A stretch of DNA of 27,172 bases from Parasutterella muris (GCF_943193095.1 NZ_CALPCV010000031.1:1-27172), one strand, 5' to 3'. Positions 1-7,526 are shown, counted from the first letter of the stretch. Numbers and translations are program-made. The notes: generated from the letters alone by a model not told the origin.

Positions 1-522
1 GTTGTACATATCCTTGAGAGAAAGGCTCTCAAAGTCGTATAGATATCTATTCCTGTCAATCCACGTTCCTAGTTTTGATTCAGGCCTGAGTATCCGAGCA
101 ACCGCATTGTAAAAGGCCAGTTTATTTAAATCGACTGGAACCTTTCCTCTGTAATTGCGCTCTAGATTTTTGAAGTATTGGTCTAATTCAAGCTTGTTCC
201 AAATCGTTAGAAACGGTGCTGGTGAAACGAGAAATGAACTGCCTAACTCAGTGGAGTTCGCTACGCTGTCAACGATTGAGACTCCGCTGCCGTTCGGCAA
301 CTCGGTCGCCTCCGCATAGGCCTGACTTGATTCCCGGAAGAGCTTTAAATCTGAATTGATAAGTTCGAGTCCGTCAGGGTGCTTCTGCAGAAATAACTCC
401 TTGTTCCCGTAGCTTTTGAGCTGACGAGTTGTGGACTTTTTTGTAATTGGATCTCGATATTTCTCAACGATAGAAATATAGACCTTGCCTTTTACCTTTC
501 TTTCCGAAATTGAGATGGACAC
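1..522 (-). CDS. IS1634-like transposase, N-terminal part (cut by window edge)
   Basis: The minus strand is open for 174 codons from a GTG at 522-520 to the window edge. A strong AAGGAGG Shine-Dalgarno lies at 531-538, 8 nt before the GTG. The product starts SISISERKVKGKVYISIVEK and continues with a TRQLKSYGNK stretch. This N-terminal pattern (a short strand reading 'I..VESYRD', then 'R.LKS.G') is typical of IS1634-family DDE transposases as I recall them. The catalytic core would lie beyond the window, so neither the DDE residues nor intactness can be judged. An extended -10 (TGGTATAAT in minus-strand sense, 545-553) sits just upstream. The family call is by pattern; a conserved hypothetical protein is the alternative. 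Confidence 0.6.
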   Translation of the reverse strand, partial: MSISISERKVKGKVYISIVEKYRDPITKKSTTRQLKSYGNKELFLQKHPDGLELINSDLKLFRESSQAYAEATELPNGSGVSIVDSVANSTELGSSFLVSPAPFLTIWNKLELDQYFKNLERNYRGKVPVDLNKLAFYNAVARILRPESKLGTWIDRNRYLYDFESLSLKDMYN

Positions 523-544
523 GACTGACTCCTCCTTATTGATA

Positions 545-553
545 ATTATACCA
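545..553 (-). promoter_or_regulatory. Extended -10 promoter of the transposase gene
   Basis: The minus strand reads TGGTATAAT, an extended -10 with a perfect TATAAT. It would start transcription near 538, almost on top of the AAGGAGG ribosome binding site of the GTG-initiated ORF. A weak -35 candidate (TTCAAA) lies 15 nt upstream of the TATAAT. Confidence 0.4.
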
Positions 554-674
554 TAATTAGCCTTATTTGAACTACGTTGTCGTTAAATTTTCTAGAAAAA
601 ATTCTGATTTATTCTTGTATATTCAGAAGGTTAAAGAAGATTATTGATACATTTTTCTGGAAAAGTCGGGAAGA

Positions 675-707
675 AAAAGGCCGAGACCCAAACGGGATCG
701 GCCTTTT
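675..707 (-). terminator. Intrinsic terminator of the AOR/NrfD operon
   Basis: A perfect 10-bp stem, AAAAGGCCGA (675-684) with TCGGCCTTTT (698-707), encloses a 13-nt loop. In the minus direction it is followed by a T-rich tail, and it lies 16 nt past the stop codon of the nrfD-like gene. It closes the minus-strand operon and separates it from the transposase. Confidence 0.85.
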
Positions 708-722
708 AAGTCAGAGAGTCGA

Positions 723-1670
723 CTAAACGATCGTGTTCATTTGTCCTGCGTAAAGAATGAACAGGCGCAGACACATCATGCCCGCGATGGCGCAGAAGCC
801 GGCAAAGTAGAAGGACATCTTCGACTCTTCTCCTTTTCCTGCGATGATCGACGCGACAAGCGGGATACCGAAGCCCACGAGGACCGCGCCGCCCCAGAAC
901 ACGACAGCCCAGACGCCGTCCGTAAACGCGCTGAAAGCGAGTTTGGCGGATTCATTGCCGCTCAGAAGCGCGATGGCGATCATGAAGAGACAGAAAGCTT
1001 CTGCCGCCATGACGGGCCATTCGGCCTTATGCAGCGCATGCATGTCCGGGTCGGACTCTTTCGCGCCGAAGCAGGCTGCGGCCAGAATCTTCGCGGCCGC
1101 CATACCGGCGGAAATTCCGGAAGCGACAAAGAGCGCCGGCAGAACCGCGGTGTTGATCAGCGGGAAACGGATAAGCGCTGAGATCAAAAAGCCCGTGTAA
1201 GCGCAGATCGCGATCGCAAGGACCATCAGAACGGCGTTAATGATCGTTCTGAATTTCTCCAGGAACGCGCAGAGCGGAGCGACCCAGCCGAGCAGCGGCC
1301 ATTTGCTGAACGTGTCGGCAAACGACATCAGCACGAGGACCGCTGTCAGCGGGATGTAGAAGAGCAGCAGCATGACGCCGATACTCATGACGCTCGACGG
1401 GTTGTAGAAGACCAGAATCCGCCAGAAAAAGAGCGGGTTGGTCAGATCCAGCACCAGGCAGAGCATGCCGAGCAGAATGGTGCCGAGACCGATGATGCCG
1501 GCCGATTTCAAAAGCGGCGTCACGTCCGTGTTCTGCTTAAAGAAGTTCAGCATCAGCGTGACCGCGATCGCCCCGCCGGAAATACCGGCAAGGAAGAGAT
1601 ACACCGCGATCGGCCAAGGCCACGCGATACCCTGAGACAAACCGATGGTGAAGTTGATTGTTTCGTCCAT
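723..1670 (-). CDS. nrfD: NrfD/PsrC-family polytopic membrane subunit (quinol oxidoreductase module)
   Basis: The 315-residue protein is strongly hydrophobic, with roughly eight to nine membrane segments. It opens with the WPWPIAVYLFLAGISGG signature typical of NrfD, PsrC and DmsC-like anchors. In this family the protein exchanges electrons between the quinone pool and a periplasmic four-cluster ferredoxin without haem. That ferredoxin is encoded immediately upstream, and its stop codon overlaps this start by one base (TAATG), so translation is probably coupled. It is the last gene of the minus-strand operon and is followed by a terminator. In the E. coli ydh operon the equivalent slot holds YdhU, a b-type cytochrome, so the membrane module has been exchanged here. 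The symbol marks the family; a nitrite-reductase role is not implied. Confidence 0.85.
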   Translation of the reverse strand: MDETINFTIGLSQGIAWPWPIAVYLFLAGISGGAIAVTLMLNFFKQNTDVTPLLKSAGIIGLGTILLGMLCLVLDLTNPLFFWRILVFYNPSSVMSIGVMLLLFYIPLTAVLVLMSFADTFSKWPLLGWVAPLCAFLEKFRTIINAVLMVLAIAICAYTGFLISALIRFPLINTAVLPALFVASGISAGMAAAKILAAACFGAKESDPDMHALHKAEWPVMAAEAFCLFMIAIALLSGNESAKLAFSAFTDGVWAVVFWGGAVLVGFGIPLVASIIAGKGEESKMSFYFAGFCAIAGMMCLRLFILYAGQMNTIV

Positions 1671-2413
1671 TAGATTTTCTCCTTGGTCACAGGCACGTAG
1701 CGCAGGCTCGGATTGGTGCCGAGATACGGACGAATCCGAACGGTGTCTTTGACGTTAAGCAGTCTGCTGACATAGGACTTCGGATCGCTGAGGTCGCCGA
1801 AGGCGAGCGCGCCGTAGCGGCACTTGGAGACGCAGGCCGGGTCTTCGCCGTTGACCAGTTTGGTATGCAGACAGAAATCGCAGTTTTCCGCGGTTTTGGT
1901 CTGCGGATTGATAAAGCGCACGTTGTAGGGGCAGGCCGCGATACAGTACTTACAGCCGACGCATCGGTCCGGATCCATCGTGACGATATTGGTCTTCGGG
2001 TCGCGGTGCGCGGCCTGAGTCGGGCAGACGCGGACGCAGGGCGCGTCAAGACACTGCTGACAGGAGACGCGGACGTATTTGCGTTCGCAGTCGCAGGGTT
2101 CGATCTTTCCGCAGTACGGGCAGGCTTCTCCCTCGGTTCTGCCGTTCTGACGCTCGAGCGTCAGACGATGGAACCCCGCGGGCAGCTTGTTTGTTTCGTT
2201 GCAGGCATCCTTGCACTCTCCGCATCCGACGCATTTGTTCTGGTCAAAGACCATCACATACTGCGGACGCTTCTGAACAGGCTCAGAGGAGCTGTCGGCG
2301 GAAGCTTTCGATGTCGGCTTTTCTTCTTTCGGAGAACAGCCGGCAAGTGTCAGAACGAACAGAGAACCGGCTCCCGTGCCTTTAATGAAAGTTCTTCTGT
2401 TGATGGTACTCAA
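1670..2413 (-). CDS. Tat-exported 4Fe-4S lipoprotein, NrfC/PsrB/YdhX-like
   Basis: The 247-residue protein starts at a TTG (2413-2411) preceded by GGGAGG about 6 nt upstream. A twin-arginine motif (NRRTFIK, residues 5-11) is followed by a hydrophobic stretch ending in LAGC, with Cys26 in a lipobox, so it is probably a Tat-dependent lipoprotein on the periplasmic side. Four [4Fe-4S] cysteine sets follow: 61/64/67/71, 118/121/126/130, 151/154/157/161 and 178/181/194/198 (ligands pair across sets as in this family). An extra CPYC...CDC group (Cys98, 101, 107, 109) may bind zinc. It should pass electrons between the NrfD-like membrane subunit downstream and the cytochrome or ferredoxin upstream. 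It matches the YdhX position of the E. coli ydh operon. Confidence 0.85.
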   Translation of the reverse strand: MSTINRRTFIKGTGAGSLFVLTLAGCSPKEEKPTSKASADSSSEPVQKRPQYVMVFDQNKCVGCGECKDACNETNKLPAGFHRLTLERQNGRTEGEACPYCGKIEPCDCERKYVRVSCQQCLDAPCVRVCPTQAAHRDPKTNIVTMDPDRCVGCKYCIAACPYNVRFINPQTKTAENCDFCLHTKLVNGEDPACVSKCRYGALAFGDLSDPKSYVSRLLNVKDTVRIRPYLGTNPSLRYVPVTKEKI

Positions 2414-2470
2414 GATTTTCCTCCCGGACGGCAGAAACGAGCCGTCCTTCTTGGGGAAATCAGAAGGGGA

Positions 2471-2491
2471 GGAAGCGACAGAGCCGCTTCC
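2471..2491 (-). other. Intercistronic hairpin downstream of the cytochrome gene
   Basis: A perfect 7-bp inverted repeat, GGAAGCG (2471-2477) and CGCTTCC (2485-2491) with a 7-nt loop, lies in the 93-bp gap between the cytochrome stop and the TTG start of the Tat lipoprotein. No T-run follows in the minus direction. It is more likely an mRNA-processing or stability element than a terminator. Confidence 0.5.
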
Positions 2492-2506
2492 GGTTTCTGA
2501 CGTTCC

Positions 2507-3547
2507 TTACTTGGCTGCTGCTTTGACGTAGCCGCCGTTGTCGATGATGGCCTGGGCTTTGGCAAGATAAGCCTGAGCGGTTTGGACGCGGTCAAGCAGA
2601 TAGTTCTGAGCGTGCACGCCCCATGAACCGTCTTTCTTGATCATCGCGGCGATATCGTCCGCTTTATCGAGAAGCAGGCGGGCTTCCGTCTGATCGGCAG
2701 GTGCGAGCTTGGTGACTTCAAGAAGCTTTCTCAGGCGGGGGATGGCGCCTGCGACTTCCTTGTAGCCTTCTTTAATCGGCTTCTGCCACTTCAGAGTTTC
2801 ACCGTAGACTTCTTTCTGATCCTGATAGACGAGGCCCTCATCGAGCTTGGAGGTCGCCTGATTGTGGCAGCCTTTGCCTTCGACTACGGTGTAGTCGGCC
2901 GGCGTATTGCGCGCGCAGCTCCACATCAGATCCACAAAGCCGTGTCCGTCTTCGTCTTTAGCCAGAACGTAGCCTTTAACGGTTCCGTTTTTGATCTTGA
3001 TATCGCCCTGAACCATGCTTGCGGCTTTCGGATCCACATTGATCTTATAAGTGTGGATACGGCGAAGCGCTTTGGGACCGGCGGCGTTCTGATCGTCGGA
3101 ATAGTCGTTTGCCGAAGCGACGTTAGGCATATGGCAGGCGATACAGTCAAGTTTGTCGTGCGTGTCGGTGTGTGCGGTCACTTCAGCCTGAACGGTATGG
3201 CAGTCCTGGCAGTTCTGACGAATAGCCGGTTTGCCGACGGTCGCCATCCAGGCGACATCCTTGACGGCTTTCGGGTCGTGGCAGCTGATGCAGTTCACGC
3301 CTTTCTGGGCGTGAACGCTCATGAAGTGCTGATCGGCCTTTTCCTGATAAGCCTGCTGAGCCAGATCGCGTTTCTGTTCTTTGCTTAGGTTGGGCTTGGC
3401 GTCTTTAGCGATGCCGAGAGAGGCCATAAATTCCGGTTTTTCCGGGATGCTGATCTGATCGGCGGTGAAGGAGGCTGCCTGGGCGGCGGCTGAAAAAGCG
3501 ACAGCGGCCAGACAGGAAAGTGTTATAGCGGTTAGTTTGGTATACAT
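2507..3547 (-). CDS. Periplasmic multiheme cytochrome c with three CXXCH and one CX15CH motif
   Basis: The chosen start is the ATG at 3547 (346 residues), with AGGTG 9 nt upstream; an in-frame GTG at 3559 would add four residues. A Sec signal peptide covers residues 1-24, ending AQA-ASF. Haem motifs are CISCH (86-90), CQDCH (113-117) and CIACHMP (135-141). The last, together with a following RIHTYKI stretch, recalls the NrfA/c552 and related multiheme families. A further C211-X15-C227-H228 has the spacing of the unusual eighth haem site of the sulfite reductase MccA. The C-terminal third is helical, Lys/Ala-rich and lacks Cys. It probably carries electrons between the AOR/ferredoxin module and the NrfC/NrfD module, or is itself a reductase. 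The E. coli ydh operon has no counterpart. The product type is certain; the reaction is unknown. Confidence 0.8.
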   Translation of the reverse strand: MYTKLTAITLSCLAAVAFSAAAQAASFTADQISIPEKPEFMASLGIAKDAKPNLSKEQKRDLAQQAYQEKADQHFMSVHAQKGVNCISCHDPKAVKDVAWMATVGKPAIRQNCQDCHTVQAEVTAHTDTHDKLDCIACHMPNVASANDYSDDQNAAGPKALRRIHTYKINVDPKAASMVQGDIKIKNGTVKGYVLAKDEDGHGFVDLMWSCARNTPADYTVVEGKGCHNQATSKLDEGLVYQDQKEVYGETLKWQKPIKEGYKEVAGAIPRLRKLLEVTKLAPADQTEARLLLDKADDIAAMIKKDGSWGVHAQNYLLDRVQTAQAYLAKAQAIIDNGGYVKAAAK

Positions 3548-3567
3548 GGTATTTTGCACCTATGATT

Positions 3568-3591
3568 CGGCGATTCTTTTCAGAATTGCCG
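3568..3591 (-). other. Intercistronic hairpin upstream of the cytochrome gene
   Basis: CGGCGATTCT (3568-3577) pairs with AGAATTGCCG (3582-3591), giving ten pairs with one G-T wobble and a 4-nt loop. It fills the gap between the 264-residue ORF and the cytochrome start. No T-run follows. With the hairpin at 2471-2491 it brackets the cytochrome cistron. Confidence 0.5.
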
Positions 3592-3602
3592 CTTGTCATT
3601 GT

Positions 3603-4397
3603 CTAGAGCATTTCTGATTCACCCGAATCCATTTCTTCGGCCAGGAAGTCCGCGTAGTCGTCCTCCAGATACTTAGAGGAGTACAGATAGACGGAGCCGG
3701 CTGAAGTCACGGAGACGCGAATATCCTTTGCGTTTTCGTCCTTTCCGAATCGATCCAGGGCGTCCTGGATGACCTGCGGATCAAGATTGAACGGCGCAAA
3801 TTCGAAGGAGAAGATTCCGATCGGGCGCGGGTAAAGACGCGAGCACTCTCGAACCGTGTCGAGCATCAGCTCATACGGATTGTTTTCCGCGGCAAGCAGC
3901 CGCGCGTATGAGGATGAAAGAAGCGGTTCAAAGTGGTAATAGCGCTTTGCGTCCCAGCTTTCGAGCGTTTCCAGTCCGTGTCTGCCGTCTAAGGCGGCCG
4001 AGAGGACTTTCTCGAAATATTCCGGCGTGATTTCTCTTGCAGGCTTTGCCTCGTTCTGCTCTTCCCTGAGCTGACTGACGCTGAGCTCTCCGTTGAAAAG
4101 AGAGCGGAACATCTGTCGTCTTGAAAGCAGTCTGCGGCGTTCCTTTCCTTCGGGACTGTCATCGGCGCAGCTTCTGAGCTCCTGCTCTTTCGCGGGTATT
4201 GCGTCCAGTTCCGAGCGTACTTTCTGCAGAGAGAGTGGCGCGCTTTCAGAAGCCTTGGAGATGAATTCATTCATCAGGTCTTCATGAGTGACGAGCTTTA
4301 CCTCTCGGCTGTGTTCGGAGACCAGATCTACGAGAAGAACAATATCGGACTTCAGCAGGAGTTCTTCGTTGTCGGTGATTGCGTCGGGATGATTCAT
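3603..4397 (-). CDS. Conserved-position cytosolic protein of the AOR operon, function unknown
   Basis: The 264-residue protein has no signal peptide, membrane segment or cysteine motif. It is acidic, with a charged Glu/Arg/Gln-rich middle (about residues 60-120) that looks helical, and a C-terminal part with the stretches PIGIFSFEFAPFNLD and VSVTSAGSVYLYSSKYLEDD that looks like a small alpha/beta domain. It begins 10 nt after the AOR gene, which is the slot of YdhW in the E. coli operon, so a cytosolic accessory or maturation role for the AOR enzyme is reasonable but inferred from position only. I do not recognise a family. It lacks features I would expect of a TorD-type chaperone. The Shine-Dalgarno is weak, so translation may depend on coupling. 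Confidence 0.7.
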   Translation of the reverse strand: MNHPDAITDNEELLLKSDIVLLVDLVSEHSREVKLVTHEDLMNEFISKASESAPLSLQKVRSELDAIPAKEQELRSCADDSPEGKERRRLLSRRQMFRSLFNGELSVSQLREEQNEAKPAREITPEYFEKVLSAALDGRHGLETLESWDAKRYYHFEPLLSSSYARLLAAENNPYELMLDTVRECSRLYPRPIGIFSFEFAPFNLDPQVIQDALDRFGKDENAKDIRVSVTSAGSVYLYSSKYLEDDYADFLAEEMDSGESEML

Positions 4398-4407
4398 GTC
4401 TGCTGCT

Positions 4408-6528
4408 CTACTTTCCAGGCATTAAGCCTTCTTTTTCCATTACAGGGATGACAAATTCAAGGTTGAGGTCCTTGTACGCTTTGGCGGTCGGCGCGCCGGT
4501 GGGCACATCCCAATCGATCTGCTTGAAGAAGATGTCAAAGCTTTTTTCAATGTCATCGCGGTCCATGCGGATGGTTCCCTTGGTGAACGCCGGGCGATCC
4601 TTCGGGTCGGTGAAAATCCATTCCGGATAGAAGTCGTGTTTCTTACGCTGGTTCATTTCCTTCATTTCGCGCATGGTGTAGGCGCGGTGCAGAGTGAAGG
4701 CTCGGAAGCCGGCGTTGTCGAGTTCCTGAGCGGTATGGTTCATACCGGTGAGCGCGCGGAAGACCTTGCCTTCCATGTCATCGTCGCCGATGTAGTTTTC
4801 CGACTTGTTCGGAGAGACCACCCAAGGCGCCATCCAGGAGCAGAGACCGAGCATATCGTGCAGTTCTTTGCGACAGATGATCCAGCGCAGGCGTCTCATC
4901 TTGGCTTCGTTGGTCGGGGTGTAGTTGCCGACTGCGTCCACCGCGTCGCCGCTGCCCCAGAAGCGTTCCGCGATCTGTTTCTGAACGCCGATCGGCAGGC
5001 CGCTGCGAGTGAAGTTGACGGTTCCGTGGCACATCGGGTCACGGTTATAGAGGCAGTTCAGAACAGTACCGACCTGACCGTCGTCTTCGTTGGCGTGATG
5101 CTTCGGATGACCGAGGCCCCAGTAGTTAGTGGACTTGTCATTGCGCCAGACGTCTTCGGAGATGCCGAAGTGCTTCAGCATATAAGGCGTGCTTTCGCCG
5201 AGCCAGTAGCCGAGTTCGCCCTGGCGGTAGGCGATGCGGGTGAACAAATCGATAAGGAAGGAAGCGTCGCAGTCTTCGATCTTTTGCCAGGGGATGGCTT
5301 TGTATTCGTCTTCGGGCAGGATCTTCTTCCAGGTTCCGTCCACATAGAGCTTCTTGAAATCGCGGTGCAGCTGACCGTAGTTGCACCAGACGCCCAGATC
5401 GTCCATGGTCTGAATGCCGACCATACTGGCCTGACGGGCTGCCGGCAGATCGCGCTTAGCGGCAATCTTCGGGAAAATCACGCGGCCGAAGTAGAGCGAC
5501 ATACAAGTCTGTTCGGTCATCTTGTTGATGTGGTAGCGGGCTGCGGCCTCGTCGTCCTCTACGATGGCGTAGCAGCGAAGCGGACAGGCGTAGCAGCCGT
5601 TGTTTCTGACTTTGATCTTGAGGCCCTGGGGTTTGCCAAGGAAGAACTGACTTGCGCACCAGCGATAGGAGATTCGATTCGGGCTTCGCATATCAAAGGG
5701 AAGCGTGATCGGCGGATTCGCTTTCTGCCAGACGTTTCCGGGCATACCGTTCCAGCGGCTTCCGGGTGAGAAGAATTCGAACATCGGATGCGGCGCCGAA
5801 GGCACGACGTGCTGGTTAAGTGAGCCGAAGAGTTCGATATTGCGTTCCGTGATCTTCTGCCATTCTTTGGGGTCGGCGTGGATATGGATCGGGTTGTCGC
5901 CGTAGACCACAACGGCCTTGAGCTTTTTGCCGCCGAAGATGGAGCCGATGCCGCCGGCCGAATGCTGACGGGCGCTGATCAGTACCGACATCGGGACGAG
6001 ATTCTCGCCCGCTTGTCCGATACAGGCGACGGAAGCCTGAGGAGAGGTTTGATTGGCAAGCGTTGTCTGAGTGCGTCGTGTGCCTTGTCCCCAAACGCAG
6101 GAGGCGTCTCTCAGTTCCGCGCTGTCGTTATTGATGTAGAGATAAACCGGTTTAGCGGATTTGCCTTCGATGATGATGAAGTCGTAGCCGGCAAGTTTCA
6201 TTTTCGCGGCGAGGTCTCCGCCGACGTGGGCACTGGCGATCATCGGCATCGGATAAATCGTCGGGTAAATCGTCGTGATGGAAGTGCGGCTTGAGCAAAG
6301 CGCGCCGCTTCCGGAAAACGGTCCCGGGGCGATAACGATTTTGTTGGCTTCATCCTGCGGCTGTGTAGAGGGCGGTACTTCATCCCAGAAAACGCGGTAG
6401 CCGAGCGCGGTACCGCCGATTTCATCCTTAAAGCGCGGGAAAGTCGGCTCTTTGGTGATTTGACCGGTTGTTAGGTTTACGCGCAGGCCCTGACCGGTAT
6501 AGCCGTATCTTTTTTGAGTGTTATCCAT
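4408..6528 (-). CDS. ydhV: Aldehyde:ferredoxin oxidoreductase (AOR) family tungsten/molybdenum enzyme, YdhV-like
   Basis: The 706-residue protein starts at the ATG 6528 (MDNTQKRYGY), with AAGGAAC 5 nt upstream; the frame stays open 14 codons further upstream but without better support. The N-terminal AOR domain shows GGTALGYRVFWDE (38-50), a PGPFSGSG loop (68-75) and a glycine-rich AGGIGSIFGGKKLKAV segment (191-206) that in this family binds the bis-pyranopterin cofactor. [4Fe-4S] ligands are visible as Cys312, Cys315, Cys319 (CYACPLRC) and Cys563 (LGLCSW), so the enzyme looks intact. Family members oxidise aldehydes or reduce carboxylic acids, benzoyl-CoA or unknown substrates. The substrate here is not predictable. 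There is no signal peptide, so it is cytosolic, or co-exported with the Tat ferredoxin encoded 20 nt upstream. A divergent moeA-like gene supports a Mo/W pyranopterin cofactor. Confidence 0.9.
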   Translation of the reverse strand: MDNTQKRYGYTGQGLRVNLTTGQITKEPTFPRFKDEIGGTALGYRVFWDEVPPSTQPQDEANKIVIAPGPFSGSGALCSSRTSITTIYPTIYPMPMIASAHVGGDLAAKMKLAGYDFIIIEGKSAKPVYLYINNDSAELRDASCVWGQGTRRTQTTLANQTSPQASVACIGQAGENLVPMSVLISARQHSAGGIGSIFGGKKLKAVVVYGDNPIHIHADPKEWQKITERNIELFGSLNQHVVPSAPHPMFEFFSPGSRWNGMPGNVWQKANPPITLPFDMRSPNRISYRWCASQFFLGKPQGLKIKVRNNGCYACPLRCYAIVEDDEAAARYHINKMTEQTCMSLYFGRVIFPKIAAKRDLPAARQASMVGIQTMDDLGVWCNYGQLHRDFKKLYVDGTWKKILPEDEYKAIPWQKIEDCDASFLIDLFTRIAYRQGELGYWLGESTPYMLKHFGISEDVWRNDKSTNYWGLGHPKHHANEDDGQVGTVLNCLYNRDPMCHGTVNFTRSGLPIGVQKQIAERFWGSGDAVDAVGNYTPTNEAKMRRLRWIICRKELHDMLGLCSWMAPWVVSPNKSENYIGDDDMEGKVFRALTGMNHTAQELDNAGFRAFTLHRAYTMREMKEMNQRKKHDFYPEWIFTDPKDRPAFTKGTIRMDRDDIEKSFDIFFKQIDWDVPTGAPTAKAYKDLNLEFVIPVMEKEGLMPGK

Positions 6529-6548
6529 TTCAGTTCCTTCGATGTTGT

Positions 6549-7253
6549 TTAGCCGTGACAGACAGAGCACTGGTTAGCGTTTTCTTCAGGCAGATAGCCG
6601 TGGGTTGCTCTTCTTGCGGGTTCGCCTGAACGGTCTTTCCAGGGCAGGTAGACAAGGGCGGAGGCCGGGCATGCTTTCACGCATTTCGGTTCGCCGTCGC
6701 AGAGGAAGCACTTACTGGCTTTTTGTTTTTCACGATCGAAGGACATCATGTCCCAGGGGCAGGCTTTCTGGCAGAGGCCGCAGCCGACGCACAGATCTTC
6801 TTCGACATAACGGGCGCCGGTTTTCGGATCGACTCTGATAGCGCCCTGCGGACAGGCGTTGGCGCAGGGAACCGGATGGGCGCACTGTCTGCAGGTATCC
6901 TGCGTGACAGTGGAGTCGCCCCAGATGCCCTGAGTCGGTCTCATGCCCTGGTTGCCCGATCCGTACCACATATTGCGTCCGATGCGGATGCGGGCGAGAA
7001 CCGGGTCGTTCTTGCCGTCGTTGTATTCGGTGCAGGCAATTTCACAGCGCTGACAGTTCACGCAGAGAGAAGGATCACCGAGGATGATGCCCTTCGGGGT
7101 CTGCAGAATGATGTAGGGCTGCGCTCCGGTTTGAGCCTGTGCCTGGCCAAGAGCCGCGAATGCGGCGGTCACGGTGGCGGCTTCAAGGAAGCCTCTTCGG
7201 GTAATGTCGCGGGGTAAATCCACCTTAGACATTAGTTCTTTAAGGTCAAACAT
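6549..7253 (-). CDS. ydhY: Four-cluster ferredoxin with Tat-like leader and terminal CXXCH, YdhY-like partner of AOR
   Basis: The 234-residue protein has a twin-arginine motif (TRRGFLE, 18-24) followed by an Ala-rich hydrophobic stretch ending near AQAQ (37-41). Four [4Fe-4S] cysteine sets are at 64/67/70/74, 121/124/130/134, 155/158/161/165 and 182/185/191/195, the architecture of HycB/NrfC/DmsB-type electron-transfer subunits. The very C-terminus reads QCSVCHG, a CXXCH (229-233) not expected in this family. The gene ends 20 nt before the AOR start and matches YdhY preceding YdhV in E. coli, so it is the likely direct redox partner of AOR. In this family the Tat leader is sometimes retained without cleavage; whether AOR is co-transported is open. 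Confidence 0.85.
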   Translation of the reverse strand: MFDLKELMSKVDLPRDITRRGFLEAATVTAAFAALGQAQAQTGAQPYIILQTPKGIILGDPSLCVNCQRCEIACTEYNDGKNDPVLARIRIGRNMWYGSGNQGMRPTQGIWGDSTVTQDTCRQCAHPVPCANACPQGAIRVDPKTGARYVEEDLCVGCGLCQKACPWDMMSFDREKQKASKCFLCDGEPKCVKACPASALVYLPWKDRSGEPARRATHGYLPEENANQCSVCHG

Positions 7254-7361
7254 AATGAGGATATCTCCTGTTGGAGTAGAGATCCGGACGAGAACAGACC
7301 GCAGTCTGCCGCAGCAGCGGCGCGAGCTGTTTAATTAAATCCGGAGAGAGGAAGCGGCGAA

Positions 7362-7517
7362 TTAAAGTGCGAGCAGAGACCAGCCGTCGCTGCCGACGGG
7401 CTTGATAGTCCAGCGAGTACGGAGAAGGATGAGATGAGCGGAGAAGAAGACGGCGCGGACGAAATCGGATTTTGTCCGTTCCGTCGTCGAGTGACCGGTC
7501 GTAGGATGGTTTTTCAT
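7362..7517 (-). CDS. Short ORF (51 aa) leading the AOR operon
   Basis: An ATG at 7517 is preceded by GGAG with 5-nt spacing (7523-7526) and opens a 51-codon frame ending at TAA 7362-7364. The product begins MKNHPTTGHSTTERTK and continues with a central hydrophobic patch (VRAVFFSAHLILL) flanked by Arg/Lys, so it may be a small membrane or leader peptide. It lies 108 nt before the ferredoxin start in the same orientation. I recognise no family. The good ribosome binding site and the promoter-like sequence just upstream are the only support. A competing 94-codon frame overlaps it but has no convincing start signal. Confidence 0.35.
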   Translation of the reverse strand: MKNHPTTGHSTTERTKSDFVRAVFFSAHLILLRTRWTIKPVGSDGWSLLAL

Positions 7518-7526
7518 TATTTCTCC

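Noticed and set aside
1658..2500. 280-codon open frame antisense to the Tat lipoprotein ferredoxin
   Set aside because: The sense frame carries complete iron-sulfur motifs and a Tat signal. The antisense lacks any.
4636..5769. 377-codon open frame antisense to the AOR gene
   Set aside because: The opposite strand encodes a clear AOR with all cofactor motifs. The antisense product has no recognisable domain and is explained by GC-rich codon usage.
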